Below, piece by piece: positions 1 to 9,522 of a stretch of 64,000 nucleotides of DNA. Position numbers and translations under genes: made by a program. Location of the stretch: NCBI GenBank assembly GCA_039105265.1, contig JAPFFF010000044.1:682001-746000 (forward strand), in the 5' to 3' direction. The DNA is from Tritrichomonas musculus (Eukaryota; Parabasalia; Tritrichomonadida; Tritrichomonadidae). Under the pieces are notes generated by a model. It made no database searches and was not told the origin of the DNA. It saw only the letters and a list, made by a program, of their open reading frames with translations. Positions within the stretch are counted from its first letter, which is position 1. Each line of letters opens with the position of its first letter.

Positions 1-447
1 TGAGAACATGGCAACTCCTATCATTGAAGATATCAACAATGAATCTCCACAGTTACATGAATTTTCATTCATATTTGTTTCATAATTATTTATCATTTCA
101 TTCATTATATCTGCAGGTGTATATTTTACAATTCTTTTTATTTTTCTTTGATAAATCAAAATATTTTGATGAAAATTCGATTTGAAATTATGATCACGAT
201 CAATAATTTCAATTATAATTCTCCTTATTGAGGTCAAAAGCTCATTTCGTCTGGGAGTATAAGCATTCATGTGACCGTGGCAACTTTCTATTTGATTCGT
301 GCAAGACGGCATTCGAAACCAGTACCGTTCTTGCATTGAAACAGTTTTCCAAAGCAGAGAGTTATCAATGATAATTTCGTTATCTATAAAGTCAAGTCCA
401 GCTTTTTTTAGAATATTCTTTAATTTTTTTTTTAAAATAAGTAAAAG
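1..447 (-). pseudogene. Transposase-like gene fragment at the left window edge
   Basis: Read on the minus strand, one frame stays open from about 447 down to base 1 and runs off the window, so only part can be judged. It has no ATG after the in-frame stop near 450, so its 5' end is missing or lies on another exon. The peptide contains WFRMPSC followed by TNQIESCHGHMNAYTPRRNE, then a basic helical stretch and a CNCG motif. The pattern of an NxxES..H..N core followed by TPRRN resembles the C-terminal part of transposase-like proteins (MULE-like) that are highly repeated in trichomonad genomes; that assignment is from memory and inference. An unusual host gene cannot be excluded. Confidence 0.35.
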
Positions 448-705
448 AATTCAAAAAAATGAGAGAAAATAAGAAAGTTTGAGAGGAAATAATTATGGCA
501 AAGAGTACATAAAAAAGAGGTCTAATATATATTATGAAATGCATTTATATCTATATTATTCATCTATTTTCACATATTATTAAAAAATAATTCAGTAATT
601 TTGCATTTTTAAAGAAATCTTTAAAATCATTAAAATAACGTATTTTGATCGTCTACCCGCACATAAAAAAAAATAAAAATTTTAGACCTAATTGATATCA
701 ATTAA

Positions 706-3447
706 ATGTCTTATCTTTTTGGAAAACATCATCATCGGAGCACAGAGAATTCACCGTCATTTGGTACGATGTGTTTTATTCAAAATAATACATTTAAAAT
801 GACGAATGCAGAATCTGTTAAAATCAAAGGAGTACAACATGGCTTAATTGTTAATTTTGAAATTATACAAACATTTTATCATACCGAAAAAAGCATACAA
901 GAAGTTCGTTATATTATTCCTAATGATCATAAATTTTGCATCTATGGTATTACTTTTTCAATTAATGAAAAAATAATCGAAACAAGACTAAAACCAAAAG
1001 AAGAAGCCCAATTAACGTACACAGAAGCTGTTAATTCAGGAAAAAAAGCAGTTTACGCAGCAAATAATGCATATGGATTAACAGAGATTCAAGTAGGTAA
1101 TATCGAGCCAAATGAGAAATGTAGAGTAATAATAAATGCAGCATTTACAGCCCAAGGAACTATAGAAAATAAATTTTTTATCAAATTTCCGCTTGATGTT
1201 TACACTCCATCTGGTTCTGTTGGTTGTTTAGACGCTATTAATTCAAATTTTTCGTTTAAAATACAATGTGACACGAAAAACATCTCAAAAGTTACATCAA
1301 ATGTAGAAAGTGGCACTTTTGATGAATTACAAAAGATATTTTCTATTCAAGGTCAAATTAATGAGAAATCGATAATTATTAATTTTGAAACAAAAGAAAA
1401 TATTCAAAGTTCGATCTTAATACCATATTCTAATTCAGTTAAATATGATTACTGCGCCATTACAATTGCATCACCTCCATCTTCCAAAATTATTAATAAT
1501 AATGAATTCATATTTGTTGTAGATGTCAGCGGATCGATGTATGGGGACAAAATATTACGAGCTTCTGAGTGCCTTGATTTGTTTATCCACTCTATTCCAC
1601 CAGGATCATATTTTAATATATATCTATTTGAGTCAAAATTCCAAAAAGTATTCAATAAATCGGTCCAGTACACAGAAGAAACGGCACAAAAGGGGCTAGA
1701 AGTAGCCAATAACCTTAATAATAGCCACGGAGGCACAAACATATTCGACCCACTTTCTGATATTTTTGCCGATCAAAACCGCCATGGGCAACGTCAAATT
1801 TTCATCATGACAGATGGCGAAGTTGAAAACTCACTACAAATTATCCAGCTCATTTCAAAGAACTCAAAAAACAATCGTTGCTTCACAATTGGAATTGGAA
1901 ATTTTTGCGATGCGGGACTCGTCGAAGGAATGGCGAAAGTTTCAGGCGGAAAAAGTGACTTTGTTAGTGATGGTGACATGTTAAGTGAAAAAGTTATACC
2001 ACAACTGAAGTGCTCACTTGTATCACCATTATCTTCAATAGAAATTCACCTTGAAGGTGAAAATAACAATTCTTTTTTGGTGTCGCCATTTCCTATTCAA
2101 CCGATTTCGCAAAGCGATGCAAAAGTTGTTTATCTTCGCAAGGAGAAAAGTGAAGGTCAAAATAATTCACCTTTTGAAAATGGAGTATTGGTTAGTGGAG
2201 CTTACAATGACGAAGCCGTTGATTTTCCTATTGAAAAAGTGGATATTGTGAAATCAAAAAGTGTCTCTAGAGCAATTGAGGCACTGTTCGCTTTCAACTA
2301 TCTCAATGACATCAATAAAAGATACGATGTTTCTCAAAGTGAAAAAGAAATGGCTATTCAAACAAGCATTTCAAGTGGCGTTCTTTGCAAATTCACCGCT
2401 TACATAGGAGTAAGTACAAAAAGTAAAATCGATAAAACTATTGATGATTTAAGATATAAATCGAAGCAAGATGAAGAGAGAGCTAAAAAGGAGTTGAATA
2501 AAGCAATCGCTTTTAAAAAAGCAGGAAATGCAAAAAAGGCATTAAATTGCCTTAAAATGAAACTTATAATCGATTCAAGTATAGAAAGTGTTAATAAAAT
2601 GATCAGCAATCTCGAATATCAACAAAGGGCATTGAATGATCCTACTTTTATGTTTAAACAAAGCCCGGCAATAGCAAATTCTAGTCAAACAATGAAAAAC
2701 TTTGAATATACTGATGAAATTGGCGATAAATGTGATGAAATTGGCGATAAATGTGATGAAATTGGCGATAAATGTGATGAAATTGGTGATAAATGTGATG
2801 AAATTGGTGATAAATGTGATGAAATTGATGAATCATTATTTCAGCTTACAAATGATCAAGTTAATAATGATGATGTACTTCTTCAATTATATGATGATCT
2901 TGATGTAAGTGAAGCTGCAGATGATGTTGTTAATAATAATAATAATAATGAATTAATGGCAGGCTTTGATTCAGATAAAAAAGTTGGTAAAAATAAAACT
3001 AATGTTAATGCTAAAAATCATAATGATAATGGCGAAATTGATGAATTAACTGCAGGATTTGATTCAAATAAAAAAGTTGAAAAAAGTAAAACTCCTAAAA
3101 TTCAAAATTCAAATAAACCAGCTGTTACAAAGAAATCCAATGATAATTTTAACTTCATGTCAATAACACATTTACAGAGAATAGAAGGTTTCTGGGAAGA
3201 TTTGAACGCTTTAAACAAAATTCTTGGAACAAAGATTAATTCAATAAATGGCGTTAAATTGAGTGATAAAATTACAGAAAAGAATTGTGTTGCAACAATT
3301 TTGGCCATTGCTGCTTTAAGAGCTAGAGCTCCATCAATATATAATTCATGGATGATGATTGAACAAAAAGCAATTAATTGGTTAAAAAAGAAATTGAAAG
3401 GAATTAATATTGAACAAATTATTGCAGAAATTCAAAAAGCAATTTAA
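706..3447 (+). CDS. VIT and von Willebrand A domain protein with acidic repeat tail
   Basis: 913 residues, ATG at 706. Residues about 15-145 look like a VIT (vault/inter-alpha-trypsin) domain, with the typical EVRYIIPNDHKFCIYGITF and the ..KEEAQLTYTEA.. stretch. Residues about 265-440 form a vWFA domain with a complete MIDAS motif (FVVDVSGSM, DxSxS), a GGTNIF turn and IFIMTDGEV, so metal-dependent ligand binding is likely retained. A Lys-rich helical segment follows (about 580-650), then a low-complexity acidic region with five tandem DEIGDKC heptads and a C-terminal helical block rich in Trp/Lys. No signal peptide or membrane segment is visible, so a cytosolic protein is inferred, as for PARP4- and VIT-family proteins in other protists. 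The TAAG stop is followed shortly by TAAATAAA. The exact partner is unknown. Confidence 0.85.
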   Translation: MSYLFGKHHHRSTENSPSFGTMCFIQNNTFKMTNAESVKIKGVQHGLIVNFEIIQTFYHTEKSIQEVRYIIPNDHKFCIYGITFSINEKIIETRLKPKEEAQLTYTEAVNSGKKAVYAANNAYGLTEIQVGNIEPNEKCRVIINAAFTAQGTIENKFFIKFPLDVYTPSGSVGCLDAINSNFSFKIQCDTKNISKVTSNVESGTFDELQKIFSIQGQINEKSIIINFETKENIQSSILIPYSNSVKYDYCAITIASPPSSKIINNNEFIFVVDVSGSMYGDKILRASECLDLFIHSIPPGSYFNIYLFESKFQKVFNKSVQYTEETAQKGLEVANNLNNSHGGTNIFDPLSDIFADQNRHGQRQIFIMTDGEVENSLQIIQLISKNSKNNRCFTIGIGNFCDAGLVEGMAKVSGGKSDFVSDGDMLSEKVIPQLKCSLVSPLSSIEIHLEGENNNSFLVSPFPIQPISQSDAKVVYLRKEKSEGQNNSPFENGVLVSGAYNDEAVDFPIEKVDIVKSKSVSRAIEALFAFNYLNDINKRYDVSQSEKEMAIQTSISSGVLCKFTAYIGVSTKSKIDKTIDDLRYKSKQDEERAKKELNKAIAFKKAGNAKKALNCLKMKLIIDSSIESVNKMISNLEYQQRALNDPTFMFKQSPAIANSSQTMKNFEYTDEIGDKCDEIGDKCDEIGDKCDEIGDKCDEIGDKCDEIDESLFQLTNDQVNNDDVLLQLYDDLDVSEAADDVVNNNNNNELMAGFDSDKKVGKNKTNVNAKNHNDNGEIDELTAGFDSNKKVEKSKTPKIQNSNKPAVTKKSNDNFNFMSITHLQRIEGFWEDLNALNKILGTKINSINGVKLSDKITEKNCVATILAIAALRARAPSIYNSWMMIEQKAINWLKKKLKGINIEQIIAEIQKAI
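2713..2817 (+). repeat. Five tandem 21-bp coding repeats
   Basis: Five in-frame copies of a 21-bp unit encode DEIGDKC inside the vWFA gene. The first three copies use GGC for the Gly and the last two GGT, so the array is near-identical and probably young or kept homogenised. A degenerate sixth unit (DEIDESL) follows. Confidence 0.9.
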
Positions 3448-4300
3448 GATTTTTAAATAAAAACATTTAAAATAATTTTATCATTTTTATTTTTTTATAT
3501 AAAAGAAGAAGATACTTCAATTTCGTTATAATAAAAAGCAAGATTTAGTATTTTCATGTTTTTTACATTAAAAATTAAGTTTCAATGATAAATAATTATT
3601 CAAAACAATGATGAATAATAGTTGAATTTGCAAAGAACTCCACTTATTATTCAACACAATCATGATTTATATTTATCATTCCAATTAAATTTCCAATGTA
3701 TTAAATATACTTTGCTTTATGAATATTTTCTATAATATATATTCTTACTTCAAGTTAACATTTATTCCATGGCAAATTTCATCAAATACATGCCAGAGCC
3801 TAATACGCCAAAAAAGAACGTTATTAATTACTATGCTTTTTTCCAATCTTTTAAGAGATTATTTATATTTAAATAAAAAGAAATGTTCTTTTTAGATTTA
3901 AACAATATGATGTTAGTGTTTGGAAAATTTTGGAAAAATAATTATTAATATTTGAGATACTTTGATAATTGAATGGTTCAGATGCTCTTATGATTTAATT
4001 TTTCATTAGGGAATCTATTTTTTTTTTTTGAGAGATATCAAACAATAATTCAAAAAAAAAAATATGACATTGAGAGCAACAATTTTCAATACAAAATGAT
4101 CGTATTAAGTTCAAATCTATTTCAAATTCAGATCAAATGATTCAAAGTTTTCTATTTTTTAAATAATTCCATTTAAAAGTATTTTATAAAACAATATTTC
4201 TATTTGTCAAAAATTCTGAAATTATTTACACTTTTTTTGAATTGAAATTCAATAATTTCAACTGCTTAATTCCAAAATTTCTATTTCAATTTTAAAAATT
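3448..4300. other. AT-rich intergenic region
   Basis: Between the vWFA gene and the next plus-strand gene. No open frame of useful length, RNA gene or clear repeat end was seen. It holds long A/T runs (for example T-tract around 4017-4030). The 14-mer TATGACATTGAGAG near 4063 recurs in the spacer near 7206. Confidence 0.6.
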
Positions 4301-5707
4301 ATGTTTTCTATATTTTATCCAGTTTTAACTCTATCTCTCCCAAGATTTTATTATCCATATTCCGTTTTATATGTATCCTCGAAATTATATTCATACCAAG
4401 TCAAGCAATTTGAAGAATACACAAAATTATTAAATAATAATAAAAAAGAAATATGTAAAAGAAAATCTGAATATAGTTTTAAAGTAGACTATTGCATTGA
4501 TAATCTCAAAACATTAGAGAGCGCTCAATTTTCAACCGGCAATGATATCAACAAAAAAATTTCAAAATTATCAAAATATAGTGAATTTGTCTTTATTTTA
4601 TGCGATGGTGTTATCCCAACAATTGATCTTAATAATTTGAAAACTGATAATATTGTTTATATTTCAAATGAAACGGATTTATATGAGGATAATATTATTA
4701 AAAAATATAGTAAGGAAAGCTTGTTTAGTTATTTAACAGTAAATACAGCGAAAGCTATACAGAAAATAACAAAAGCATCCTTAAACGAAAAAGCTGAGCC
4801 ATTTTTTGATATGGCTGATAAATTGTTAGGAAAAATTGAATTAGATGATGATTCATTACCTGATACATATCCTGATACTCCAATACTTAACTTATCAATT
4901 GTTGGCGACATTAAAAAAAAAGTTTCATATCTTTCAATTTCAGGAATTAGATTAAAGATAGTAAATAGTGATTTAAACGTCAATTATTTGTATTCATATC
5001 GTTCAGAAATCGATCAAGAATCGAAAGATATCAGAACATATTTTTACACTGTTGATCGAGAATCACATTACAGGTTGTATGGATCAGTTTTTTATAAAAT
5101 AAATGTTGAACAATATGGAATAATAATGTATGACACATATAGATCAATTCATGAAATTGTATTTTTTGATGATTTTTGGGCAGTTATATCAACCAATTAT
5201 GATAAATATTTTTTACAAGTGTATCATTTCATGGCAAAATCATTCAATTGGATTGTTTGTGGCCGTCTTTTGTATCTTATTCATAACAATACTGAATCAT
5301 TTGGAGAAAAAAATTTGCTGAACATAACGTTAATAAATAGTTATCCAAGAACAACTTTATCTCAACGAAGAACAAATGATATTCAAACTGTTGAAATTCA
5401 GCCTTTCGGTGATTGGTCAATTATTAAAAACAAGCCAAAAATAGCTATAAATTATGATCCAAATGCTTATTATTTGAGAAGAAATGAAACAGTTGAAAAA
5501 ATGTTTTCTATCAGTGATCCAGAAGTTCCATACAGTTATGTTGTTAAGTATAAACGAAAAAATTTTGAAAAAAAATTAGGATATATTTTGGGCATCATTT
5601 ATGTCATAATATTCTCTCTTATTTTAATTGTAATAGCAATTGTTCATAGACCTAAAAATGAAAGCACAAGTGAAGAAGAAATTTCTGATAATAATGATTA
5701 TTTATAA
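4301..5707 (+). CDS. Probable type I membrane protein, unknown function
   Basis: 468 residues, ATG at 4301, with an Inr-like TCAATTTT about 13 bases upstream. The N-terminus begins with a moderately hydrophobic stretch that could be a signal peptide (MFSIFYPVLTLSLPRF). A long polar ectodomain follows, and near residues 425-448 there is one strong membrane segment (GYILGIIYVIIFSLILIVIA), then a short acidic Ser/Glu/Asp cytoplasmic tail ending DNNDYL. This layout suggests a single-pass surface or endomembrane protein. No catalytic motif or named domain was recognised. It is convergent with the multi-pass membrane gene downstream on the minus strand; only about 80 bp separates the two stop codons. 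Confidence 0.75.
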   Translation: MFSIFYPVLTLSLPRFYYPYSVLYVSSKLYSYQVKQFEEYTKLLNNNKKEICKRKSEYSFKVDYCIDNLKTLESAQFSTGNDINKKISKLSKYSEFVFILCDGVIPTIDLNNLKTDNIVYISNETDLYEDNIIKKYSKESLFSYLTVNTAKAIQKITKASLNEKAEPFFDMADKLLGKIELDDDSLPDTYPDTPILNLSIVGDIKKKVSYLSISGIRLKIVNSDLNVNYLYSYRSEIDQESKDIRTYFYTVDRESHYRLYGSVFYKINVEQYGIIMYDTYRSIHEIVFFDDFWAVISTNYDKYFLQVYHFMAKSFNWIVCGRLLYLIHNNTESFGEKNLLNITLINSYPRTTLSQRRTNDIQTVEIQPFGDWSIIKNKPKIAINYDPNAYYLRRNETVEKMFSISDPEVPYSYVVKYKRKNFEKKLGYILGIIYVIIFSLILIVIAIVHRPKNESTSEEEISDNNDYL

Positions 5708-5788
5708 ATATTTATTTTCATAAACTTAAATAATACTACTTTTTAGAAATTTTTATATTTAAAATATTATTTAAAAAGATGTTTCAAT

Positions 5789-6907
5789 TTATGAACTATC
5801 TTTTCTTTTTTCAACATTTAATTCTCCATCATTATTAATGCCCGACACAACATTGGGCGTATCTTCACATATTTCTGAAATACTATTTTGATTTTGTTTT
5901 TGATTTGAATATTTTGTTTTCTTTTTACCATGGAATGTTCTTTCGGCTGCATATTGATCATTTTCCATGTAGCCACATCGTAATCCACTTTCATGTTTTG
6001 GTTTCATTGAAATTCTTTTAATTATTTTCATTTTCATGTTTGTTCCTTTTGATGTCCATAAAGCATATATTAATGTTGAATAACCAATTATTTTTAAAAA
6101 AATGATTAAAATTCTTCCTCCAATAGTAGGAATCCATTTTGAAACGCAAGGCACCGATCCATCTGTTCTAGTTGTTCCATTAATTATTTCATATTTTTCA
6201 GGAACCCAAAATTCATTATAAGCATAAGCCCAAGTATCATGAGGTCTCGCGTCTTCATAAGCTACTTCTCTCATTCTATTAAGTACATCAATTGTTTCAT
6301 TGTCATACGTAAAATAAGCTTCAACACGGCCATGAATCATTGACAAATCTTTATCAATTCTTATTGAATTCCCTTCTTCTTGCCACGACTGATATCTCAA
6401 GCACCAACTGTTTTTATAAGTAGTAACTTCCTTTGTTACAGATCTTGTTTGTTGATTACCATCTGAATCAGTGTAATATTCTATTTCTGTTTCATAATGA
6501 TAAGCCTTTCCAATGACTAAAATTAAAGGAGGTAATGCTCTATTTATCATTAATTTATTAGTAAATGTTTCATAATCATCAAATTCTGTTTTCAATTCTT
6601 CATTTAGGTTTTCAAAGTCATTAAAACCTTCACAACTTTTACATGAAAATAGGTTAATAAAAGACATCATAACTCCACCAACATAGAAAAGCACGGCTGC
6701 TATAACATATCCAGCCATTTCAAAAATTCTTTTATCATCTGAAGCAATGTCAATTGCTGATATCAAAAATGCAATTCCAATATTCACTAATATACTGGAA
6801 AAGTATAATGTGGTTGGAGGAGGGTTTTTCCGTTTTAAAAGTGGAATAATTTGTGCAAGATTTGTAGGTAAAGTCAAAATACCTAAGAAGAAAAAGACGA
6901 CATACAT
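5789..6907 (-). CDS. Multi-pass membrane protein, TMEM151-like
   Basis: 372 residues, ATG at 6907. Four hydrophobic segments are visible: near residues 1-22, 33-53, 65-88 and 265-287. Between the third and fourth lies a soluble loop with YHYETEIEYYTDSDGNQQTR, then TTYKNSWCLRYQSWQEEG. The pattern YHYET...TDxxGNxxTR...V.T..... followed by a W-containing polar motif resembles the conserved loop of TMEM151-family proteins of animals and protists. That is a similarity judged by eye, not a search. The C-terminal tail is basic, then polar, and probably cytosolic. Function in this family is unknown. Confidence 0.65.
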   Translation of the reverse strand: MYVVFFFLGILTLPTNLAQIIPLLKRKNPPPTTLYFSSILVNIGIAFLISAIDIASDDKRIFEMAGYVIAAVLFYVGGVMMSFINLFSCKSCEGFNDFENLNEELKTEFDDYETFTNKLMINRALPPLILVIGKAYHYETEIEYYTDSDGNQQTRSVTKEVTTYKNSWCLRYQSWQEEGNSIRIDKDLSMIHGRVEAYFTYDNETIDVLNRMREVAYEDARPHDTWAYAYNEFWVPEKYEIINGTTRTDGSVPCVSKWIPTIGGRILIIFLKIIGYSTLIYALWTSKGTNMKMKIIKRISMKPKHESGLRCGYMENDQYAAERTFHGKKKTKYSNQKQNQNSISEICEDTPNVVSGINNDGELNVEKRKDSS

Positions 6908-7298
6908 CCTTCAATATTAAAAAACATTCGCCAAAACCGTTTTTTTGTTGTTGTTGTAAGAATTTATTTCAATTTTTCTTTGCATCCTCTCATTATTTTG
7001 GTTATTTGTTTTGAATAATAAGATTTAAATGATGAGTATCAAAGGATTTTACATAAAAAAGGAGGAAAATATCTATAATATTCATAAGATATCATTCAAG
7101 TTTAACGAAATAAATATCACTTATTTTTAACAAGGTTTAGAATAAAAATAAATGAATTCTTTTCAAACGTATTCATACGATGTTCTAATTTTGAGATTAA
7201 AAAGTATGACATTGAGAGAAATGAAAATTTCTGAAAAATTCTGAATTTTGAAAAACTTTTCAGAATTTTTTAAATCTTTAACATGCCAAAAAAATTAA

Positions 7299-7430
7299 GG
7301 GCTTCCGTCCCAAAAATGTTGTAAACTTGTCAATATTGAATAAACTCATAGAATACATCTTTCAATACTTCCAAAATTATGAAAACGTTTAGGTCAAAAA
7401 TGATGATATTTGTCCTAAACGATTAAAAAA
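7299..7430 (+). repeat. Dispersed repeat, copy A
   Basis: About 131 bp that recurs in inverted orientation at 32408-32538 with only about half a dozen differences by eye. Both copies begin GGGCTTCCGTCCCAAA and end near TGTCCTAAACGAT. Outside these limits the flanks do not align. Read on the plus strand one frame gives GFRPKNVVNLSILNKLIEYI, which hints at an old coding element, but neither copy keeps one long frame in common. Confidence 0.8.
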
Positions 7431-7451
7431 TAATGTTGGAAGAGAAAATTG

Positions 7452-7666
7452 ATATATTGAGAAACTTTACACTTTTCGGACAAAATCCTCTCAATCTTAT
7501 TTATTATAATATTGATATATGAACTTATTTTGACTTGTTTTTTGGAATTAAATCAAAAAAAAATCATTTCTTTTTTTATCATAAAAAAGTCTTCGAATTG
7601 AATAGGAGCGATTGAAAAAAAATTGAGAGCATTTTGTCTGAAAAGTGCACCTTTTTTGATATACCA
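7452..7666. repeat. Small inverted-repeat (MITE-like) element
   Basis: The stretch CACTTTTCGGACAAAATCCT at 7470 and its inverted partner ATTTTGTCTGAAAAGTG ending near 7647 form arms of about 26 bp with few mismatches. Weaker matching continues outward to about 7452 and 7666. The interior (about 130 bp) is A/T-rich and non-coding. The size and shape fit a non-autonomous DNA transposon. Clean target duplications were not identified. Confidence 0.5.
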
Positions 7667-8317
7667 GAAAATTAGCCCTTTGATTAATTTTTGACAGATA
7701 AAAATAATTGTTTTTTTGACCGAATGAAAGTTTTTTTTATATCACAACTCCCTATTATTAATATATATATCTTTTTCATATCACAAAACTTAGTATGGTT
7801 CGAGATTAGTTGATAAAGATAAAAAAGCATGCAGGAAGAACATTCAAAAAGTTTGCTTTTTATTTCCCGATCATAATAAGTTTAAATTTTACCTTATTTT
7901 TAAAATGACACATACTAAAATCCAATTGGAATGCTTATCATGGAATACAACATTGTTGGCTTTAAAATATAACTCAAGAATGAAGAATACCTAAAGTAGA
8001 AATGCTGAAAAAAAAATAATGATTAATTAATGAACAGTTATCATTAATGATAACTGATAATTAGGTAATCTTTTAGTAATAATCAGTTCATCAAGTTAAG
8101 AATTTCACAGATAGATAAAAAAAAAAAAAAAAGATATTGTTTTATTTATATAATAGGGACATGTTCCACTTTTAGAAAAATCATGTTAGAGGGATTTTAA
8201 GTAAACTCTGGAATGCTATAATGAGATTTATATTTCCTTTTAAATATGATATTTATTATCTTTTTAATGATAATTAAGATAAATTAATTTTTTGGAAAGT
8301 GAATTAACTTCTTCTCT

Positions 8318-8361
8318 TTCGGCATTTTTGATTTTCGGCATTTTTGTTTTTCGGCATTTTC
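8318..8361. repeat. Three copies of TTCGGCATTTTT
   Basis: TTCGGCATTTTT occurs three times with 16-bp spacing, about 120-160 bases upstream of the next gene. It could be a local slippage product or a protein-binding array; nothing else supports either. Confidence 0.7.
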
Positions 8362-8396
8362 TTAATTCAAAAAAAGATTATACTAATTGAAAATTT

Positions 8397-8426
8397 GAAA
8401 GATATTGAAAATTTTCAATATCTTTC
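8397..8426. repeat. Perfect 30-bp palindrome
   Basis: GAAAGATATTGAAAA is followed immediately by its exact reverse complement with no spacer. It lies about 50 bp upstream of the ATG at 8478, so it may be a binding site or cruciform, or simply a replication-slippage product. Confidence 0.7.
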
Positions 8427-8465
8427 GCAAAATTTTGTATATTTCTATAAATGTTAATAATCAAA

Positions 8466-8471
8466 TCATTT
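8466..8471 (+). promoter_or_regulatory. Inr-like motif TCATTT upstream of the 8478 gene
   Basis: TCATTT matches the trichomonad initiator consensus TCA(C/T)(T/A) and sits 7-12 bases before the ATG, the usual distance in trichomonads. In such AT-rich DNA the motif can occur by chance, so this is suggestive only. Confidence 0.4.
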
Positions 8472-8477
8472 TATTAA

Positions 8478-8945
8478 ATGCAATCTGCAAGAAAAGGAGG
8501 AAAGCAAAAGATGGGCTCTGATAATTTACCTTGGAAAACTATTGTTGTTGATTTCGGAGATGAAAAATCAAGGTATGAATTAGACGCCACTGAAAGATTA
8601 GAAACTAGGATGAAACGTTCAAAGAAAAGATCCCTTTCTAAGCAAATTCAATCAATACAAGAAGATACAATTACAAAAAAACCAAAATTTGTAATTGAAA
8701 CAAATGTTATTTTTACATGCCCAGCAACAACAGTGGCAAATGACAGTCTCCCAATATATACAGACGAAACATTTGATTTAGCCAAAGTAGAAACATTAGA
8801 TAGTCCTGAAATGAACTTTTTAAATATGGATAAGTCTATATTTGATGACAATTCAATAAATTTATTACCAAATATTGATGATCAGAATGTTTTCATGTCA
8901 AACAATTTATATGATGAAGTGGAAGATGGCTATTTCTTTGGTTGA
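8478..8945 (+). CDS. Small hypothetical protein, basic N-terminus and acidic C-terminus
   Basis: 155 residues, ATG at 8478, preceded by an Inr-like TCATTTT. The first half is basic (RMKRSKKRSLSKQIQ around residues 34-50) and could be a nuclear localisation or nucleic-acid-binding segment. The second half is acidic and rich in Asp, Asn, Leu and Phe (for example DKSIFDDNSINLLPNIDD) and ends DEVEDGYFFG, which resembles an acidic activation-type tail. No known domain was recognised. Codon use and the ATG context look like neighbouring genes, so it is probably real, but the function is unknown; a transcription-related role is a guess from composition only. Confidence 0.65.
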   Translation: MQSARKGGKQKMGSDNLPWKTIVVDFGDEKSRYELDATERLETRMKRSKKRSLSKQIQSIQEDTITKKPKFVIETNVIFTCPATTVANDSLPIYTDETFDLAKVETLDSPEMNFLNMDKSIFDDNSINLLPNIDDQNVFMSNNLYDEVEDGYFFG

Positions 8946-9023
8946 AAAAGATAATTTGTTCTATATATACTGTTATTTAAAAATATATTATGGAAATATT
9001 TCAGTTTTTTTTTTTTTTTTTTT

Positions 9024-9054
<31 letters not shown>

Positions 9055-9522
9055 TTAGTGGTATCGATCGAGATTTAAAATTTCTAAACCCCCATTTCTA
9101 CATTCAAAATTTCTAAATACTCAACTTTTTGAATATATTTTAATCGTTGATGATGAAGTCTAAAAATTAGAAAAAAAAAAAAACATGTATTTGAACTTAG
9201 AGAGAAAAAATAAAACCAATATCTCTTAACATATTGGAAAATATATATTTGGTTGTTAAGTCTTATCAAAAAAGTTTTAATTAAATAATTATCAATTACA
9301 AATAATGAGTTTTGAACTTTTTTTTTTTTTATTCTTACGAATATTAAAATAAAAAATCATCGATACCAATGAATTATCATTTAATGATACAATACATTTG
9401 CAGCAATTTTGAACATGAATTGGCAAATAAGTTTATAAAAACATCTAAATTTCTGATTTAATGAAGAATGATGCTCGATAGAAGGATTTTGAACACATAA
9501 GGAACAAATCACTTTGTTTCAT
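8946..9522. other. Intergenic region with T-tracts
   Basis: Between two convergent stop codons. It holds a T-tract around 9005-9028 followed by GTTTTGTTTTTGTTTT-type slippage sequence, an A-run near 9172-9183 and a T-run near 9319-9330. Nothing else was seen. Confidence 0.6.

Larger units (their letters stand above)
6908..8477. other. 1.6-kb gene-free AT-rich spacer with repeat elements
   Basis: No convincing coding frame. It contains one copy of a dispersed repeat (7299-7430), a small inverted-repeat element (about 7452-7666), a short triple repeat (8318-8361) and a perfect 30-bp palindrome (8397-8426) ending about 50 bases before the next ATG. The rest is A/T-rich spacer with homopolymer runs. 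Confidence 0.7.

Noticed and set aside
2702-2908. Plus-strand frame rich in KLAINVM repeats
   Set aside because: Shifted-frame shadow of the tandem DEIGDKC repeats.
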